A stretch of 64,000 nt of DNA from Burkholderia territorii (lineage in GTDB: Bacteria > Pseudomonadota > Gammaproteobacteria > Burkholderiales > Burkholderiaceae): positions 124,001 to 188,000 of the forward strand of contig NZ_CADFEJ010000009.1 in NCBI RefSeq assembly GCF_902833055.1, read 5' to 3'. Positions 27,597 to 36,391 of the stretch are shown here, piece after piece. The translations under genes were made by a program, and so were the position numbers. The notes below the pieces were generated by a model. The model did not search any database. It was not told the DNA's origin and worked only from the letters and a program-made list of their open reading frames with translations. Numbering within the stretch: position 1 is the stretch's first letter; each line of letters opens with the position of its first letter.

Positions 27597-28211
27597 TCAT
27601 CCGGCGGCCGGGTCCGGGTAAAGCGCGCCGTCGGTCACGATCCACTGCATCGCGAGATCGTGCGCTTCGGCCGGCAGCGCATCCACGCGGCACGCTTCAT
27701 ACGCGATGCCGACCGTCACCGGCAGCGCCGTGCCCGGCCACATCGCGAGCGTGCGGTCGTAATAGCCGCCGCCATAGCCTAGCCGGTAGCGCTGGAGATC
27801 GAATCCCACACACGGAATCAGCAACAGGTCGGGCACGACGACGACGCCCGACGCCGGCTCCGGAATCCGGTGATGCCCTTCGCGCATCGGCGTGTGCGCA
27901 TTCCACGCATGGAACGCGAGCGGCGTGTGCTTCTCGCCGATCACCGGCAGCGCGACACGGCGACCGGAGCCTGCCGCCGACCACGCGAGCACCGCGTCGC
28001 GTGCGTCGAATTCGCCCGGCAGCGGCCAGTAGAAACCGATCGTGCGCGGCGCGAGCCGCTCGAGCAACAGGCGCAGCCGCGCGTCGAGCGCGGCGTTCGC
28101 GGCGGGCTGCGACGCGGCGTCGCGACGCGCGCCGGACAGCGTTTTGCGCAGTGCAACCTTCGGGTTCGGCACAGGGTTGCATGCTATGCTTTCGCTCACT
28201 TCGTGCTCCAT
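27597..28211 (-). CDS. 5-formyltetrahydrofolate cyclo-ligase
   Basis: The 204-residue protein makes 5,10-methenyl-THF from 5-formyl-THF with ATP. The N-terminal KVALRKTLSGARRDA is the substrate- and ATP-binding basic helix, IGFYWPLPGEFDARD is the second motif, and the C-terminal LIPCVGFDLQRYRLGYGGGYYDRTL is the family signature. Its start codon is only eight bases from the divergent lytic transglycosylase start, so each promoter must lie inside the other gene or the true start is further in. Convergent with the winged-helix gene, 68 bases apart. Confidence 0.94.
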   Translation of the reverse strand: MEHEVSESIACNPVPNPKVALRKTLSGARRDAASQPAANAALDARLRLLLERLAPRTIGFYWPLPGEFDARDAVLAWSAAGSGRRVALPVIGEKHTPLAFHAWNAHTPMREGHHRIPEPASGVVVVPDLLLIPCVGFDLQRYRLGYGGGYYDRTLAMWPGTALPVTVGIAYEACRVDALPAEAHDLAMQWIVTDGALYPDPAAG

Positions 28212-28219
28212 TCAAAACG

Positions 28220-30172
28220 ATGTCGAACAGCCTTTTCCGAGTATATCGCGCGGTCGCGCTCGCGCTTTCGGCCGCCGCGCTCGTCGCGGGCACGGCCGCG
28301 TGCGCCGCGCCGAATGACGACACGCTCGCCGGGGACGACCAGATCTTCGTGCAGCTGCGCGAAGCCGCGCGCCGCAACGACGCCGCGAAGGCCGCGCAGC
28401 TCGCGGCGATGATTCCGAACTATCCGGTTCCGTCCTACGTCGAGTATTTCCAGATCAAGCCGCAGCTGTTCGATTCGACGGGCCGCGCACGTGTCGATGC
28501 CCCCGACGCTCCCGTGCAGTCGTTCCTGCAGCGCTACGACGGCCAGGCGATCGCCGACCGCCTGCGCAACGACTACCTGCTCGTGCTCGGCGCGCGCCAC
28601 GACTGGCGCAGCTTCGACGATCAATACAAGCGCTTCGTGCTCGACGACGACACGCAGGTCAAGTGCTACGCGCTCGAATCGCGCGCGGCGCGCGGCGAGA
28701 ACGTCGCGGATGCGGCGCGCGCGCTGCTCGTCGAGCCGAAATACTACGGCGACGCCTGTGTCGACCTGATTACGGCGCTCACCGTCAACCAGCAGTTCAC
28801 GAGCGACGACGTGTGGCAGCAGGCCCGCCTCGCGTACGAGCAGAACTACACGACGCTCGGCGGGAAGATCGTCGACGCGCTCGGCGCGCGGCCGGCCGGC
28901 TTCGACCAGGCGACCAGCGCGCCGCCGCTGTATCTCGCGCGCGGCATCGGCCCCGACGCGGCCTCGCACCAGCTCGCGCTGATCGCGCTCGGCCGCATGG
29001 CGCGCAACGACCCGGACGCCGCAGCGGGGATGCTGACGTCGGTCGCCGGCTCGCTGACGAAGCAGGAGCAGGCGATCGCGTGGGGCGCGATCGGCTACCA
29101 GGGCGCGATCAAGCGCTCGCCGCTCGCATCGGTCTGGTATGCGAAATCCGCGAACGCACCGCTGTCGAACCCGGGTTACGAATGGCGCACGCGCGCCGCG
29201 CTGCTCGCCGGCAACTGGCCGATGGTGCGCTGGTCGATCGAACAGATGCCGCCGTCGCTGCGCAGCGATCCGGCATGGATCTACTGGCATGCGCGCGCGC
29301 TCAAGCAGAGCGGCGACACGCTGCAGGCGAACCAGGAATTCGAGCAGGTCGCGGGCCAGTTCAACTTCTACGGGCAGCTTGCCGGCGAGGAGCTGGGCCA
29401 GCGCACGTCGATCCCGCCGCGCACGAAGGTGAGCGACGCCGACGTCGATGCGATGAGCAAGATCCCCGGCTTCGCGCTCGCGCAACGCTTCTACGGGCTG
29501 AACCTGCGCCTCGAAGGCAACCGCGAATGGAACTGGCCGCTGCGCGGGATGACCGATCGCCAGCTGCTCGCGGCCGCCGAATACGGCAAGCGCATCGACC
29601 TGCTCGACCGCACGGTGAACACGGCCGACCGCACGAAGGCCGAGCACGACTTCACGCTGCGCTACCCGTCGCCGTACCGCGACATCGTCGAGCGCTACGC
29701 GCAGTCGAGCGGCCTCGACATCGAATGGGCCTACGGGCTGATCCGCCAGGAGTCGCGCTTCATCACGAACGCGCGTTCGTCGGTCGGCGCGGGCGGGCTG
29801 ATGCAGCTGATGCCGGCCACCGCGCAGCTCGTCGCGAAGAAGCTCGGGATGGGCACGATCACGCGCGCGCAGATGCACGACATCAATACCAACGTCCAGC
29901 TCGGCACCTGGTATCTGGCGGACATCTACAACAACTTCGACAGCTCGCCGGTGCTGGCGACGGCCGGCTACAACGCGGGCCCGGGCCGGCCGCGCCAGTG
30001 GCGCCAGGTGTTGACGCAGCCGGTCGAAGGCGCGATCTTCGCGGAGACGATTCCGTTCAACGAGACGCGTGACTACGTGAAGAACGTGCTGTCGAATACC
30101 GTCTATTACGCGGCGCTCTTCGAGGGCAAACCGCAATCGTTGAAGAAGCGTCTAGGCATGATCTCGCCCTGA
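28220..30172 (+). CDS. slt: Soluble lytic murein transglycosylase (Slt70-like)
   Basis: The 650-residue periplasmic enzyme cleaves the glycan strands of peptidoglycan to 1,6-anhydro products. It has an N-terminal signal-like segment (ALALSAAALVAGTAACA), a long helical superhelix domain (about 40-470), and a C-terminal SLT domain (about 480-620). The latter has AYGLIRQESRFITNARS with the catalytic Glu, GAGGLMQLMPATAQ and ATAGYNAGPGRPRQW. A Cys after AA at about residue 28 is not a good lipobox. The ORF is open further upstream (28001), but the Met at 28220 directly precedes the signal. A good intrinsic terminator follows at 30185-30217. Confidence 0.94.
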   Translation: MSNSLFRVYRAVALALSAAALVAGTAACAAPNDDTLAGDDQIFVQLREAARRNDAAKAAQLAAMIPNYPVPSYVEYFQIKPQLFDSTGRARVDAPDAPVQSFLQRYDGQAIADRLRNDYLLVLGARHDWRSFDDQYKRFVLDDDTQVKCYALESRAARGENVADAARALLVEPKYYGDACVDLITALTVNQQFTSDDVWQQARLAYEQNYTTLGGKIVDALGARPAGFDQATSAPPLYLARGIGPDAASHQLALIALGRMARNDPDAAAGMLTSVAGSLTKQEQAIAWGAIGYQGAIKRSPLASVWYAKSANAPLSNPGYEWRTRAALLAGNWPMVRWSIEQMPPSLRSDPAWIYWHARALKQSGDTLQANQEFEQVAGQFNFYGQLAGEELGQRTSIPPRTKVSDADVDAMSKIPGFALAQRFYGLNLRLEGNREWNWPLRGMTDRQLLAAAEYGKRIDLLDRTVNTADRTKAEHDFTLRYPSPYRDIVERYAQSSGLDIEWAYGLIRQESRFITNARSSVGAGGLMQLMPATAQLVAKKLGMGTITRAQMHDINTNVQLGTWYLADIYNNFDSSPVLATAGYNAGPGRPRQWRQVLTQPVEGAIFAETIPFNETRDYVKNVLSNTVYYAALFEGKPQSLKKRLGMISP

Positions 30173-30184
30173 TCCGCAATCTTC

Positions 30185-30217
30185 ACACTGCCGCGCGAGA
30201 CGCGGCAGTGTTCTTTT
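30185..30217 (+). terminator. Intrinsic terminator behind slt
   Basis: An 11-bp stem (ACACTGCCGCG/CGCGGCAGTGT) with loop CGAGA is followed by TCTTTT. It lies between the slt stop and the next gene, whose start is at 30230, so it may also act as a partial attenuator. Confidence 0.85.
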
Positions 30218-30229
30218 GAGGTCACCATC

Positions 30230-31189
30230 ATGGATCGCCAGACCGTCGCGCTGCTGGGCGGCACCGGCTTCATCGGCAGCCGGCTCGTCAATGCGCTGAT
30301 CGATGCCGGCAAGCAGGTGCGGATCGGCACGCGGCGGCGCGAGCATGCGCGCCACCTGCAGATGCTGCCGATCGAGATCGTCGAGCTCGACGCGCTCGAT
30401 ACGCGCACGCTCGCGCGGTTCGTCGCCGGCGCGCATGCGGCCGTCAACCTCGTCGGCGTGCTGCACGGCGGCCGCGGCACGCCTTACGGGCCCGGGTTCG
30501 CGCGCGCGCACGTCGCGCTGCCGGCCGCGCTGGCCGCCGCGTGCGTCGAAGTCGGCGTGCGGCGCGTGCTGCACATGAGCGCGCTCGGCGCCGATTCGCA
30601 AGGCCCGAGCATGTACCAGCGCTCGAAGGGCGACGGCGAGGCCGCGCTGCATGCGGTCGCGGCGACCGATTCGCTCGCGCTGACGATCTTCCGCCCGTCG
30701 GTCGTGTTCGGCCCCGGCGACGCGTTCCTGAACACCTTCGCGAACCTGCAGCGCACGCTGCCGGTACTGCCGCTGGCGATGCCCGACGCGCAATTCCAGC
30801 CGGTGTTCGTCGGCGACGTGGTGCGCGCATTCGTCAACACGCTCGATCTCGCGGCAGCGCATGGCAAGACCTACGAGCTCGGCGGCCCGACCGTCTATAC
30901 GCTCGAGCAGCTGGTGCGCTATTGCGGCACGCTGGTCGGCCGGCAGGCACGCATCGTGCGCCTGCCCGACGCGCTTGCGCAGTTGCAGGCGCGCGTGTTC
31001 GAATGCCTGCCCGGCGAGCCGGTGATCACGCGCGACAATCTTGCGTCGATGTCGGTGCCGAACGTGCTGTCCGGGCCGCTCGCGCCGGAACTCGGGATCG
31101 CGCCCGCGAGTCTCGAGAGCATCGCGCCCGCGTATCTCGGCCATGCCGCGCGGCGCTCACGCTTCGACTGGTTCCGCTCGCGCCGCTAG
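30230..31189 (+). CDS. Complex I NDUFA9-type NAD(P)-binding protein (atypical SDR)
   Basis: The 319-residue protein has the dinucleotide-binding motif LLGGTGFIGSRLVNALIDAG at residues about 7-26 and the atypical-SDR pattern LHMSALGADSQGPSMYQRSKGDGE, in which the usual Tyr-x-x-x-Lys is present as YQRSK. IFRPSVVFGPGDAFLNTFANL is also typical. Members assist or accompany NADH dehydrogenase or act on quinone-related substrates; the exact function in bacteria is unsettled. It begins 13 bases after the slt terminator and is followed by a GST gene after 54 bases, so these two plus cca may form one unit. Confidence 0.85.
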   Translation: MDRQTVALLGGTGFIGSRLVNALIDAGKQVRIGTRRREHARHLQMLPIEIVELDALDTRTLARFVAGAHAAVNLVGVLHGGRGTPYGPGFARAHVALPAALAAACVEVGVRRVLHMSALGADSQGPSMYQRSKGDGEAALHAVAATDSLALTIFRPSVVFGPGDAFLNTFANLQRTLPVLPLAMPDAQFQPVFVGDVVRAFVNTLDLAAAHGKTYELGGPTVYTLEQLVRYCGTLVGRQARIVRLPDALAQLQARVFECLPGEPVITRDNLASMSVPNVLSGPLAPELGIAPASLESIAPAYLGHAARRSRFDWFRSRR

Positions 31190-31243
31190 GCGTCGCGGGC
31201 CGTCGCTTCCGTTATTCACCTACGCGCTTTTCGGAACCCCGCC

Positions 31244-31891
31244 ATGAAACTCGTCATTGGAGACAAGAATTACTCGTCGTGGTCGATGCGGCCGTGGCTG
31301 CTGCTCGCGCATTTCGGCATCCCGTTCGACGAGATCGCGATCGAGCTGCGCCGCGACGACACGGCCGCGCGCATCCGCGAGTATTCGCCGACCGGCAAGG
31401 TGCCGTGCCTGATCGACGACCACGGCTTTGCGATCTGGGATTCGCTCGCGATCGCCGAGACGCTCGCCGAGCGTTATCCGCAATTCCCGATGTGGCCGGC
31501 CGATCCGCTCGACCGCGCGCATGCGCGCTGCATCTCGGCCGAGATGCACTCGGGCTTCGCCGCGCTGCGTACGGACATGGGCATGAACGTGCGCGCGTCG
31601 ATGCCGGGGCGCGGCGCGACGCCCGAGGCGCTCGCCGACGTCGCGCGCATCGACGCGCTGTGGAGCGCATGCATCGAGGCATCGGGCGGCCCGTTCCTGT
31701 TCGGTGAATTCGGGATCGCCGATGCGATGTATGCGCCGGTCGTGATGCGTTTCAACACGTATGCGCCGGCGCTGTCGCCGGAGGCAGCCGGCTATGCCGC
31801 GCGTGTGACGGCGCTGCCGGCGGTGCAACGCTGGATCGATGCCGCGCGCCGCGAAACCAACGTGATCGCCGAATACGAACCGACGCCATGA
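31244..31891 (+). CDS. Glutathione S-transferase family protein
   Basis: The 215-residue protein has the N-terminal thioredoxin-like domain (KLVIGDKNYSSWSMRPWLLLAHF), with SSWS at the position of the catalytic Ser/Cys, the glutathione-binding PTGKVPCLIDD and AIAETLAERYP segments, and a helical C-terminal domain. The YSSWSMRPWL motif marks a widely spread beta-proteobacterial subgroup with unknown substrate. Its stop overlaps the cca start by four bases (ATGA at 31888-31891), so the two are translationally coupled, which has no obvious functional reason. Confidence 0.9.
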   Translation: MKLVIGDKNYSSWSMRPWLLLAHFGIPFDEIAIELRRDDTAARIREYSPTGKVPCLIDDHGFAIWDSLAIAETLAERYPQFPMWPADPLDRAHARCISAEMHSGFAALRTDMGMNVRASMPGRGATPEALADVARIDALWSACIEASGGPFLFGEFGIADAMYAPVVMRFNTYAPALSPEAAGYAARVTALPAVQRWIDAARRETNVIAEYEPTP

Positions 31892-33129
31892 ACATCTACG
31901 CAGTAGGCGGAGCGATCCGCGACGAATTGCTCGGCGTGCCGGTGCAGGACCGCGACTACGTGGTCGTGGGCGCAACGCCCGAGCAGATGGTCGCGCAGGG
32001 CTTCCGGCCGGTCGGCAAGGATTTCCCCGTGTTCCTGCATCCGGACACGCAGGAGGAATACGCGCTCGCGCGCACCGAACGCAAGACGGCGGCCGGCTAT
32101 CACGGCTTCCAGTTCTACTACGCACCGGACGTGACGCTCGAGGAGGATCTTGCGCGGCGCGACCTGACGATCAACGCGATGGCGCGCGAAGTGAGCCCGG
32201 AAGGCGCGCTGGTCGGCCCGGTGATCGATCCGTTCGACGGACAGGCCGACCTGCGCGCGCGCGTGTTCCGGCACGTGGGCGACGCGTTCGTCGAGGATCC
32301 GGTGCGGATCCTGCGGATCGCGCGCTTTGCCGCGCGCTTCGCCGATTTCACGGTCGCGGACGACACGCTCGCGCTGATGCGGCGGATGGTCGACGCGGGC
32401 GAAGCGGACGCGCTGGTGCCCGAGCGCGTGTGGCAGGAGATCGCGCGCGGGCTGATGGAGGCGAAGCCGTCGCGGATGTTCGCGGTGCTGCGCGAGTGCG
32501 GCGCGCTCGCGCGCATCCTGCCCGAGGTCGACGCGCTGTGGGGCGTGCCGCAGCGCGCGGACTACCACCCGGAGGTCGACACGGGCGTGCACGTGATGAT
32601 GGTCGTCGATTACGCGGCGAAGCAGCGCTATTCGCTGCCGGTGCGCTTCGCGGCGCTCACGCACGATCTCGGCAAGGCGACCACACCCGCCGATGTGCTG
32701 CCGCGCCATGTCGGCCACGAAGGGCGCAGCGTCGATCTCATCAAGCCGCTGTGCGAGCGGCTGCGCGTGCCGAACGAGTGCCGCGATCTCGCGCTGGTGG
32801 TCGCGCGCGAGCACGGCAACCTGCATCGCGTGATGGAAATGGGCGCGGCCGCGCTCGTGCGGCTCTTCGAGCGCAGCGACGCGCTGCGCAAGCCGGCGCG
32901 CTTCGCCGAGATGCTGCAGGCGTGCGAATCGGATGCGCGCGGCCGGCTCGGGCTCGACACGCAGCCGTATCCGCAGGCCGAGCGGCTGCGCGTGGCGCTG
33001 GTGGCGGCGCGCAGCGTCGACGCGGGCGCGATCGCGCGCGGCCTTGCCAACGATGCGATGCAGATCAAGGACGCCGTGCATCGCGCGCGCATCGAGGCCG
33101 TCAAGCAGGCGCTGGCGATCGCCGAATAA
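31888..33129 (+). CDS. cca: CCA-adding enzyme, multifunctional
   Basis: The 413-residue protein builds or repairs the 3' CCA end of tRNAs. It has the class II nucleotidyltransferase signature VGGAIRDELLGVPVQDRDYVV with G7-G8, R11-D12 and catalytic D21/D23; LARRDLTINAMA with EEDLARRD follows (motif B), and the neck/body region is typical. The C-terminal HD domain includes DTGVHVMMVVDYAAKQ and ALTHDLGKATTP, so like the E. coli enzyme (412 residues) it should also have phosphatase and 2',3'-cyclic phosphodiesterase activities. It is coupled to the upstream GST gene. Confidence 0.95.
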   Translation: MNIYAVGGAIRDELLGVPVQDRDYVVVGATPEQMVAQGFRPVGKDFPVFLHPDTQEEYALARTERKTAAGYHGFQFYYAPDVTLEEDLARRDLTINAMAREVSPEGALVGPVIDPFDGQADLRARVFRHVGDAFVEDPVRILRIARFAARFADFTVADDTLALMRRMVDAGEADALVPERVWQEIARGLMEAKPSRMFAVLRECGALARILPEVDALWGVPQRADYHPEVDTGVHVMMVVDYAAKQRYSLPVRFAALTHDLGKATTPADVLPRHVGHEGRSVDLIKPLCERLRVPNECRDLALVVAREHGNLHRVMEMGAAALVRLFERSDALRKPARFAEMLQACESDARGRLGLDTQPYPQAERLRVALVAARSVDAGAIARGLANDAMQIKDAVHRARIEAVKQALAIAE

Positions 33130-33138
33130 CGGACGAGC

Positions 33139-33165
33139 GCCGGGTGGCGGAGCGCGCCGCCCGGC
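33139..33165. other. GC-rich stem-loop between convergent genes
   Basis: An 11-bp stem (GCCGGGTGGCG/CGCCGCCCGGC, one T-G wobble) with loop GAGCG sits directly behind cca and about 10 bases before the end of the XRE/cupin gene. It lacks a T-run, so any terminator role is uncertain. Confidence 0.5.
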
Positions 33166-33174
33166 AGCTGGCTG

Positions 33175-33981
33175 TCACTGCTTCGTGCGGGCGGTGGCGC
33201 GGCGAGGCGGCGTGGCGGCAGCCGCTCGCTTGGCGGTGGCGGCGCGCGGCTTCCCGGTTGCCGGCTTGGCCGGCGTGTCGACGGGCGCGGCCGCGTTCGA
33301 ATCCGTGTCGCGCTCGGGTTTCGCCGCGGGTTCGCGGCGGCTCACGCGCGGCTCGCCCGGCCTTGCGCCGGCATCGCGTGCGAGCAGCCTGATCTTCATT
33401 GCCGCGGATCCGAGCTCCGCATCGTCGTCGTCGAAGAGCGGCAGCGTGCCGACCGCGATCATCTCGGCGGGCCCGTCGCCGACGTTCGCGACGCGGTGGC
33501 GTTTCCTTGCGTCGAAGTGCAGCGAGTCGCCGGCGGACAGCGGGTAATCCTTCCTGCCGATCGTGTAGCAAAGCCGTCCGGTCAGCACGTACACGAACTC
33601 GTCGCCGCCGTGCGCGACCCATTCCGAACGGTAGCCCTCCATCATCCGGACCTTGAGCGCGTTGATCTGACTGCCGTCGAAGGTGGTGGACAGCCGCTCG
33701 TACCACTGCGACGCGGCATCGACGGCGTACGGCTCGCGGCGGCCCGCGTGCGAGTCGGGCTGCGCCTGGCGCGGCTGGTCGATCAGCGTGCCGAGCGGCA
33801 CGTTCAGCGCCTTCGCGACGTTGACGAGCGACGAGAGCGAGATGCCGGTGAGGTGGCGCTCGACCTGCGACAGGAACCCGACCGACAGGTTTGCTTCGGT
33901 CGCGACTTCCAGCAGCGTCTTCTTCGCTTCCCGGCGCAGGCGGCGAATGCGCTGGCCGATACGCATGATGTCTGAATCCAT
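33175..33981 (-). CDS. XRE/cupin transcriptional regulator with basic C-terminal tail
   Basis: The 268-residue protein has an N-terminal XRE helix-turn-helix (RIGQRIRRLRREAKKTLLEVATEANLSVGFLSQVER; about 6-65). A cupin_2 domain follows (about 115-180), with MMEGYRSEWVAHGGDEFVYVLTGRL and YPLSAGDSLHFDARKRHRVAN, as in PuuR-like sensors of small metabolites. The last 75 residues are Ala/Pro/Lys/Arg-rich (PAKPATGKPRAATAKRAA and similar), like a histone H1 tail, which is not part of the usual family. The start MDSDIMRIG fits the family. It is divergent from aminopeptidase P and may control it, perhaps by the AAATTTTRGC repeats at 34188-34214. Confidence 0.87.
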   Translation of the reverse strand: MDSDIMRIGQRIRRLRREAKKTLLEVATEANLSVGFLSQVERHLTGISLSSLVNVAKALNVPLGTLIDQPRQAQPDSHAGRREPYAVDAASQWYERLSTTFDGSQINALKVRMMEGYRSEWVAHGGDEFVYVLTGRLCYTIGRKDYPLSAGDSLHFDARKRHRVANVGDGPAEMIAVGTLPLFDDDDAELGSAAMKIRLLARDAGARPGEPRVSRREPAAKPERDTDSNAAAPVDTPAKPATGKPRAATAKRAAAATPPRRATARTKQ

Positions 33982-34187
33982 GAATCTCTTTCGTGGCAAC
34001 GAGCCGCAAGGCGGGCAGAGGGGCGGTGCCGTCGCCGGGATGCGGCGTTGCGCGAATCGCACGAAGCACGGCCGTCGGGACGACGATGCCGGCGCATTGT
34101 ACCGCGCGTACCGCGCACGCCGGCGCGAGGACGTTGCGCGCCGGACGCGGCCGCGCATGACCGCGCCGCCGCCGTGCGCGGTGTCGG

Positions 34188-34214
34188 AAATTTTAGCCCT
34201 ACGAAAATTTTGGC
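34188..34214. repeat. Tandem AAATTTTRGC repeats (operator candidate)
   Basis: AAATTTTAGC and AAATTTTGGC start 17 bp apart and directly abut the -35 box of the downstream promoter. Position and spacing would suit a dimeric repressor such as the adjacent XRE/cupin protein. Confidence 0.5.
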
Positions 34215-34243
34215 TTGACCGCGATTTCAGCGTGCTCTAGATT
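34215..34243 (+). promoter_or_regulatory. Sigma-70 promoter of aminopeptidase P gene
   Basis: TTGACC and TAGATT are separated by the optimal 17 bp. -35 matches five of six, -10 four of six consensus positions. Confidence 0.62.
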
Positions 34244-34426
34244 CTGTCGCTCGCATCAAACAAAGTTAAGTGAGACAAAAATTTCCCCGAAAATCCGGCG
34301 ATGGAACGGCACCGCCGCGCGGCTGTGCTCCGCGCCGCGCGTCCCCGCACGGGCGGTGTGTCGCGCCACGCATGCGCCGGCGCGTGTCGCCGCCGGCCGC
34401 CTACAACAATCAATAACGGGTATCCG

Positions 34427-36277
34427 ATGATCGATCGACTGAAATACAGCTTCTCCGGCCTTCCTCCGTACGACGCGTGCGTCGCCGATACGCAGGCCGG
34501 CCTGTCGCGACTGCTCGATGCCGCCCGGCTCGACGCGGTCGTGGTCACGTCGCAGGACGAGTACATCACCGAATACCTGCCGCGCCGCAACAACCCGCGC
34601 TACGCGCTGTCGGGCTTCGACGGCTCGGCCGGCTGCGGGATCTTCCTGAGCGCGGCAACCGCGCAGGCGCTTGGCATGCCGCCGTTCGTGCTGTTCGTCG
34701 ACGGCCGCTACCACCTTCAGGCCGAACAGCAATGCGACCCGGCGCGCGTGCGCATCGAGAAGCTCGGGATGAACGTGACGATCTGGCAGGCGCTGGCCGA
34801 CTGGCTGCTCGCGCATGCGAGCCGGCTCGCGCGGGTGGGCTACGACGCGCTGCGAATCAGCGTCGCGCAGCGCGACCGGCTGGTCGAGCGCACGCAGGCG
34901 GCGTCGCTCGACTGGACGAGCTTCGTCGAGCGCGAGATCGACCGCGCGATCGCGCTGCCGGGCTGGGAGGTCGAGCGGCCGATCTTCGAGCTGCCGGATG
35001 CGATGACCGGCGCGAGCATCGCGCACAACGTCGATGCGCTGAACCGGCGACTCGCCGGGCACACCGGCGCGGCGCCGGGCAAGACCGCGTTCTTCACGTG
35101 CGCGTCCGACGATCTCGCGTATCTGCTGAACAGCCGCGGCTATCACATCCCGAATGCGTCGTCGCACCTGGGCTTTCTGTTCGCGCTCGGCGAGCAGGTC
35201 GCGCTGTTCCTGCCGGAGGGTTGCGACCGGTGCCCGGTCGAAGTGACGTCGTATCCGGCGCTGCAGGTGATCCGGCGCGACGTCGCCGAACTCGAGCGCT
35301 TCCTCGCGCGGTTCGCGGTCGACCACGTGTGCTACGGCTTCGAATCGGTCAACTGCGCGCTCGTCGAGTCGGTGCGTCGCGTGTGGCCGCACGCGCGCCA
35401 CGCCGATTTCAACCCGGTGGAGGCGCTGCGGGCCGCCAAGACGCCGGCGGTCCTCGAGCGGTTCCGCGACGCATTCGCGCGCAGTTCGGCGGCGATCGCC
35501 GAAACGATGCGCTGGGCGAAAGCCGGCGAGCCGGGGCAGCGCCATACCGAGTACGACCTGGCCCGCACGATCAACGACGCATACGGCGCCCGCTCGGCGG
35601 TCGCGCTGACGTTCCCGTCGATCGCGGCGAACGGCGCGAACAGCGCGTTCGCGCACTACACGGCGGCGAGCGCCGACGTCGAGCTGACCGAAGGCGAACT
35701 CGTGCTGCTCGACAGCGGCGCGTACTACGACGCCGGTTTCGCGACGGACTGCACGCGCGTCGTGCTGCGCCGCACGCAGCCGGATACGGTCGCCAGGCCG
35801 TGGCAGCGCGAGATCTACACGGTCGCGCTGAAGGCGTGCATCAAGGGGCTCGTCACGCGCTTTCCGAAGACGGCGACGGGCGGCGACGTCGATGCGACGG
35901 TGCGCCAGGTGTGCCGCGATCACGGCTACGATTTCGGCCACGGCACCGGGCACGGTGTCGGCATCCACGTGCACGAAGGCGGTGTGCGGTTCGCGCCGGG
36001 CGCGAAGTACGGGCTGGTGCCGAACGCGGTGATTTCGGTCGAGCCGGGCATCTACGTGCCGGGCAAGGGCGGCGTGCGGATCGAGAACATCGTGATCGTG
36101 CGCGCGGACGACGACGCGTCCGACACCGTGGCGTTCGAGAACCTCGTCACGGTCGGCTACGACTGGGACCTGATCGATCTCGAGATGCTGGACGACGACG
36201 AGCGCGCGTACCTGCGCGACTACGAACGGCTTTGCGTGGAACGCGGCACGCAGGTCACCGCGTGTCCGCTGCTTTGA
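34427..36277 (+). CDS. Xaa-Pro aminopeptidase (M24B, APP1-like long form)
   Basis: The 616-residue cytoplasmic enzyme removes N-terminal residues preceding proline. It has two creatinase-type N-terminal domains (about 20-320) and a C-terminal M24 catalytic domain (about 330-550). Metal ligands are visible in LLDSGAYYDAGFATDCTRVV (two Asp), GHGTGHGVGIHVHE (His), ISVEPGIYVPG (Glu) and GGVRIENIVIV (Glu). The length matches the eukaryotic-type long aminopeptidase P rather than the 440-residue PepP. An in-frame upstream start (34301) lies in the leader; 34427 was chosen because MIDRLKYSF begins the conserved region. Convergent with flgN. Confidence 0.92.
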   Translation: MIDRLKYSFSGLPPYDACVADTQAGLSRLLDAARLDAVVVTSQDEYITEYLPRRNNPRYALSGFDGSAGCGIFLSAATAQALGMPPFVLFVDGRYHLQAEQQCDPARVRIEKLGMNVTIWQALADWLLAHASRLARVGYDALRISVAQRDRLVERTQAASLDWTSFVEREIDRAIALPGWEVERPIFELPDAMTGASIAHNVDALNRRLAGHTGAAPGKTAFFTCASDDLAYLLNSRGYHIPNASSHLGFLFALGEQVALFLPEGCDRCPVEVTSYPALQVIRRDVAELERFLARFAVDHVCYGFESVNCALVESVRRVWPHARHADFNPVEALRAAKTPAVLERFRDAFARSSAAIAETMRWAKAGEPGQRHTEYDLARTINDAYGARSAVALTFPSIAANGANSAFAHYTAASADVELTEGELVLLDSGAYYDAGFATDCTRVVLRRTQPDTVARPWQREIYTVALKACIKGLVTRFPKTATGGDVDATVRQVCRDHGYDFGHGTGHGVGIHVHEGGVRFAPGAKYGLVPNAVISVEPGIYVPGKGGVRIENIVIVRADDDASDTVAFENLVTVGYDWDLIDLEMLDDDERAYLRDYERLCVERGTQVTACPLL

Positions 36278-36291
36278 AACGGGGAAGGTGC

Positions 36292-36338
36292 GCGCGGCCT
36301 TGGCAGGGCCGCGCGATGCGCAGCCGGCGCGTCGCTGC
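36292..36338. other. Two GC-rich hairpins between convergent aminopeptidase and flgN genes
   Basis: GCGCGGCC/GGCCGCGC (36292-36314) and GCCGGCGC/GCGCCGGC (about 36323-36344) can each form an 8-bp stem. No T-run follows, so they may act only as weak or Rho-assisted ends. Confidence 0.4.
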
Positions 36339-36391
36339 GCCGGCGTGACGGGGGCGTCAGTGGAGTCGGTGCAGCCGGAGCGGTCGGGGTC

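Larger units (their letters stand above)
33982..34426. other. Divergent control region between XRE/cupin and aminopeptidase P genes
   Basis: These 445 bases hold no gene. They contain two AAATTTTRGC direct repeats (34188-34197, 34205-34214), a good plus-strand promoter (34215-34243) and a leader of about 180 bases before the aminopeptidase start. The region 34185-34290 is clearly lower in GC than the flanks. Confidence 0.65.
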
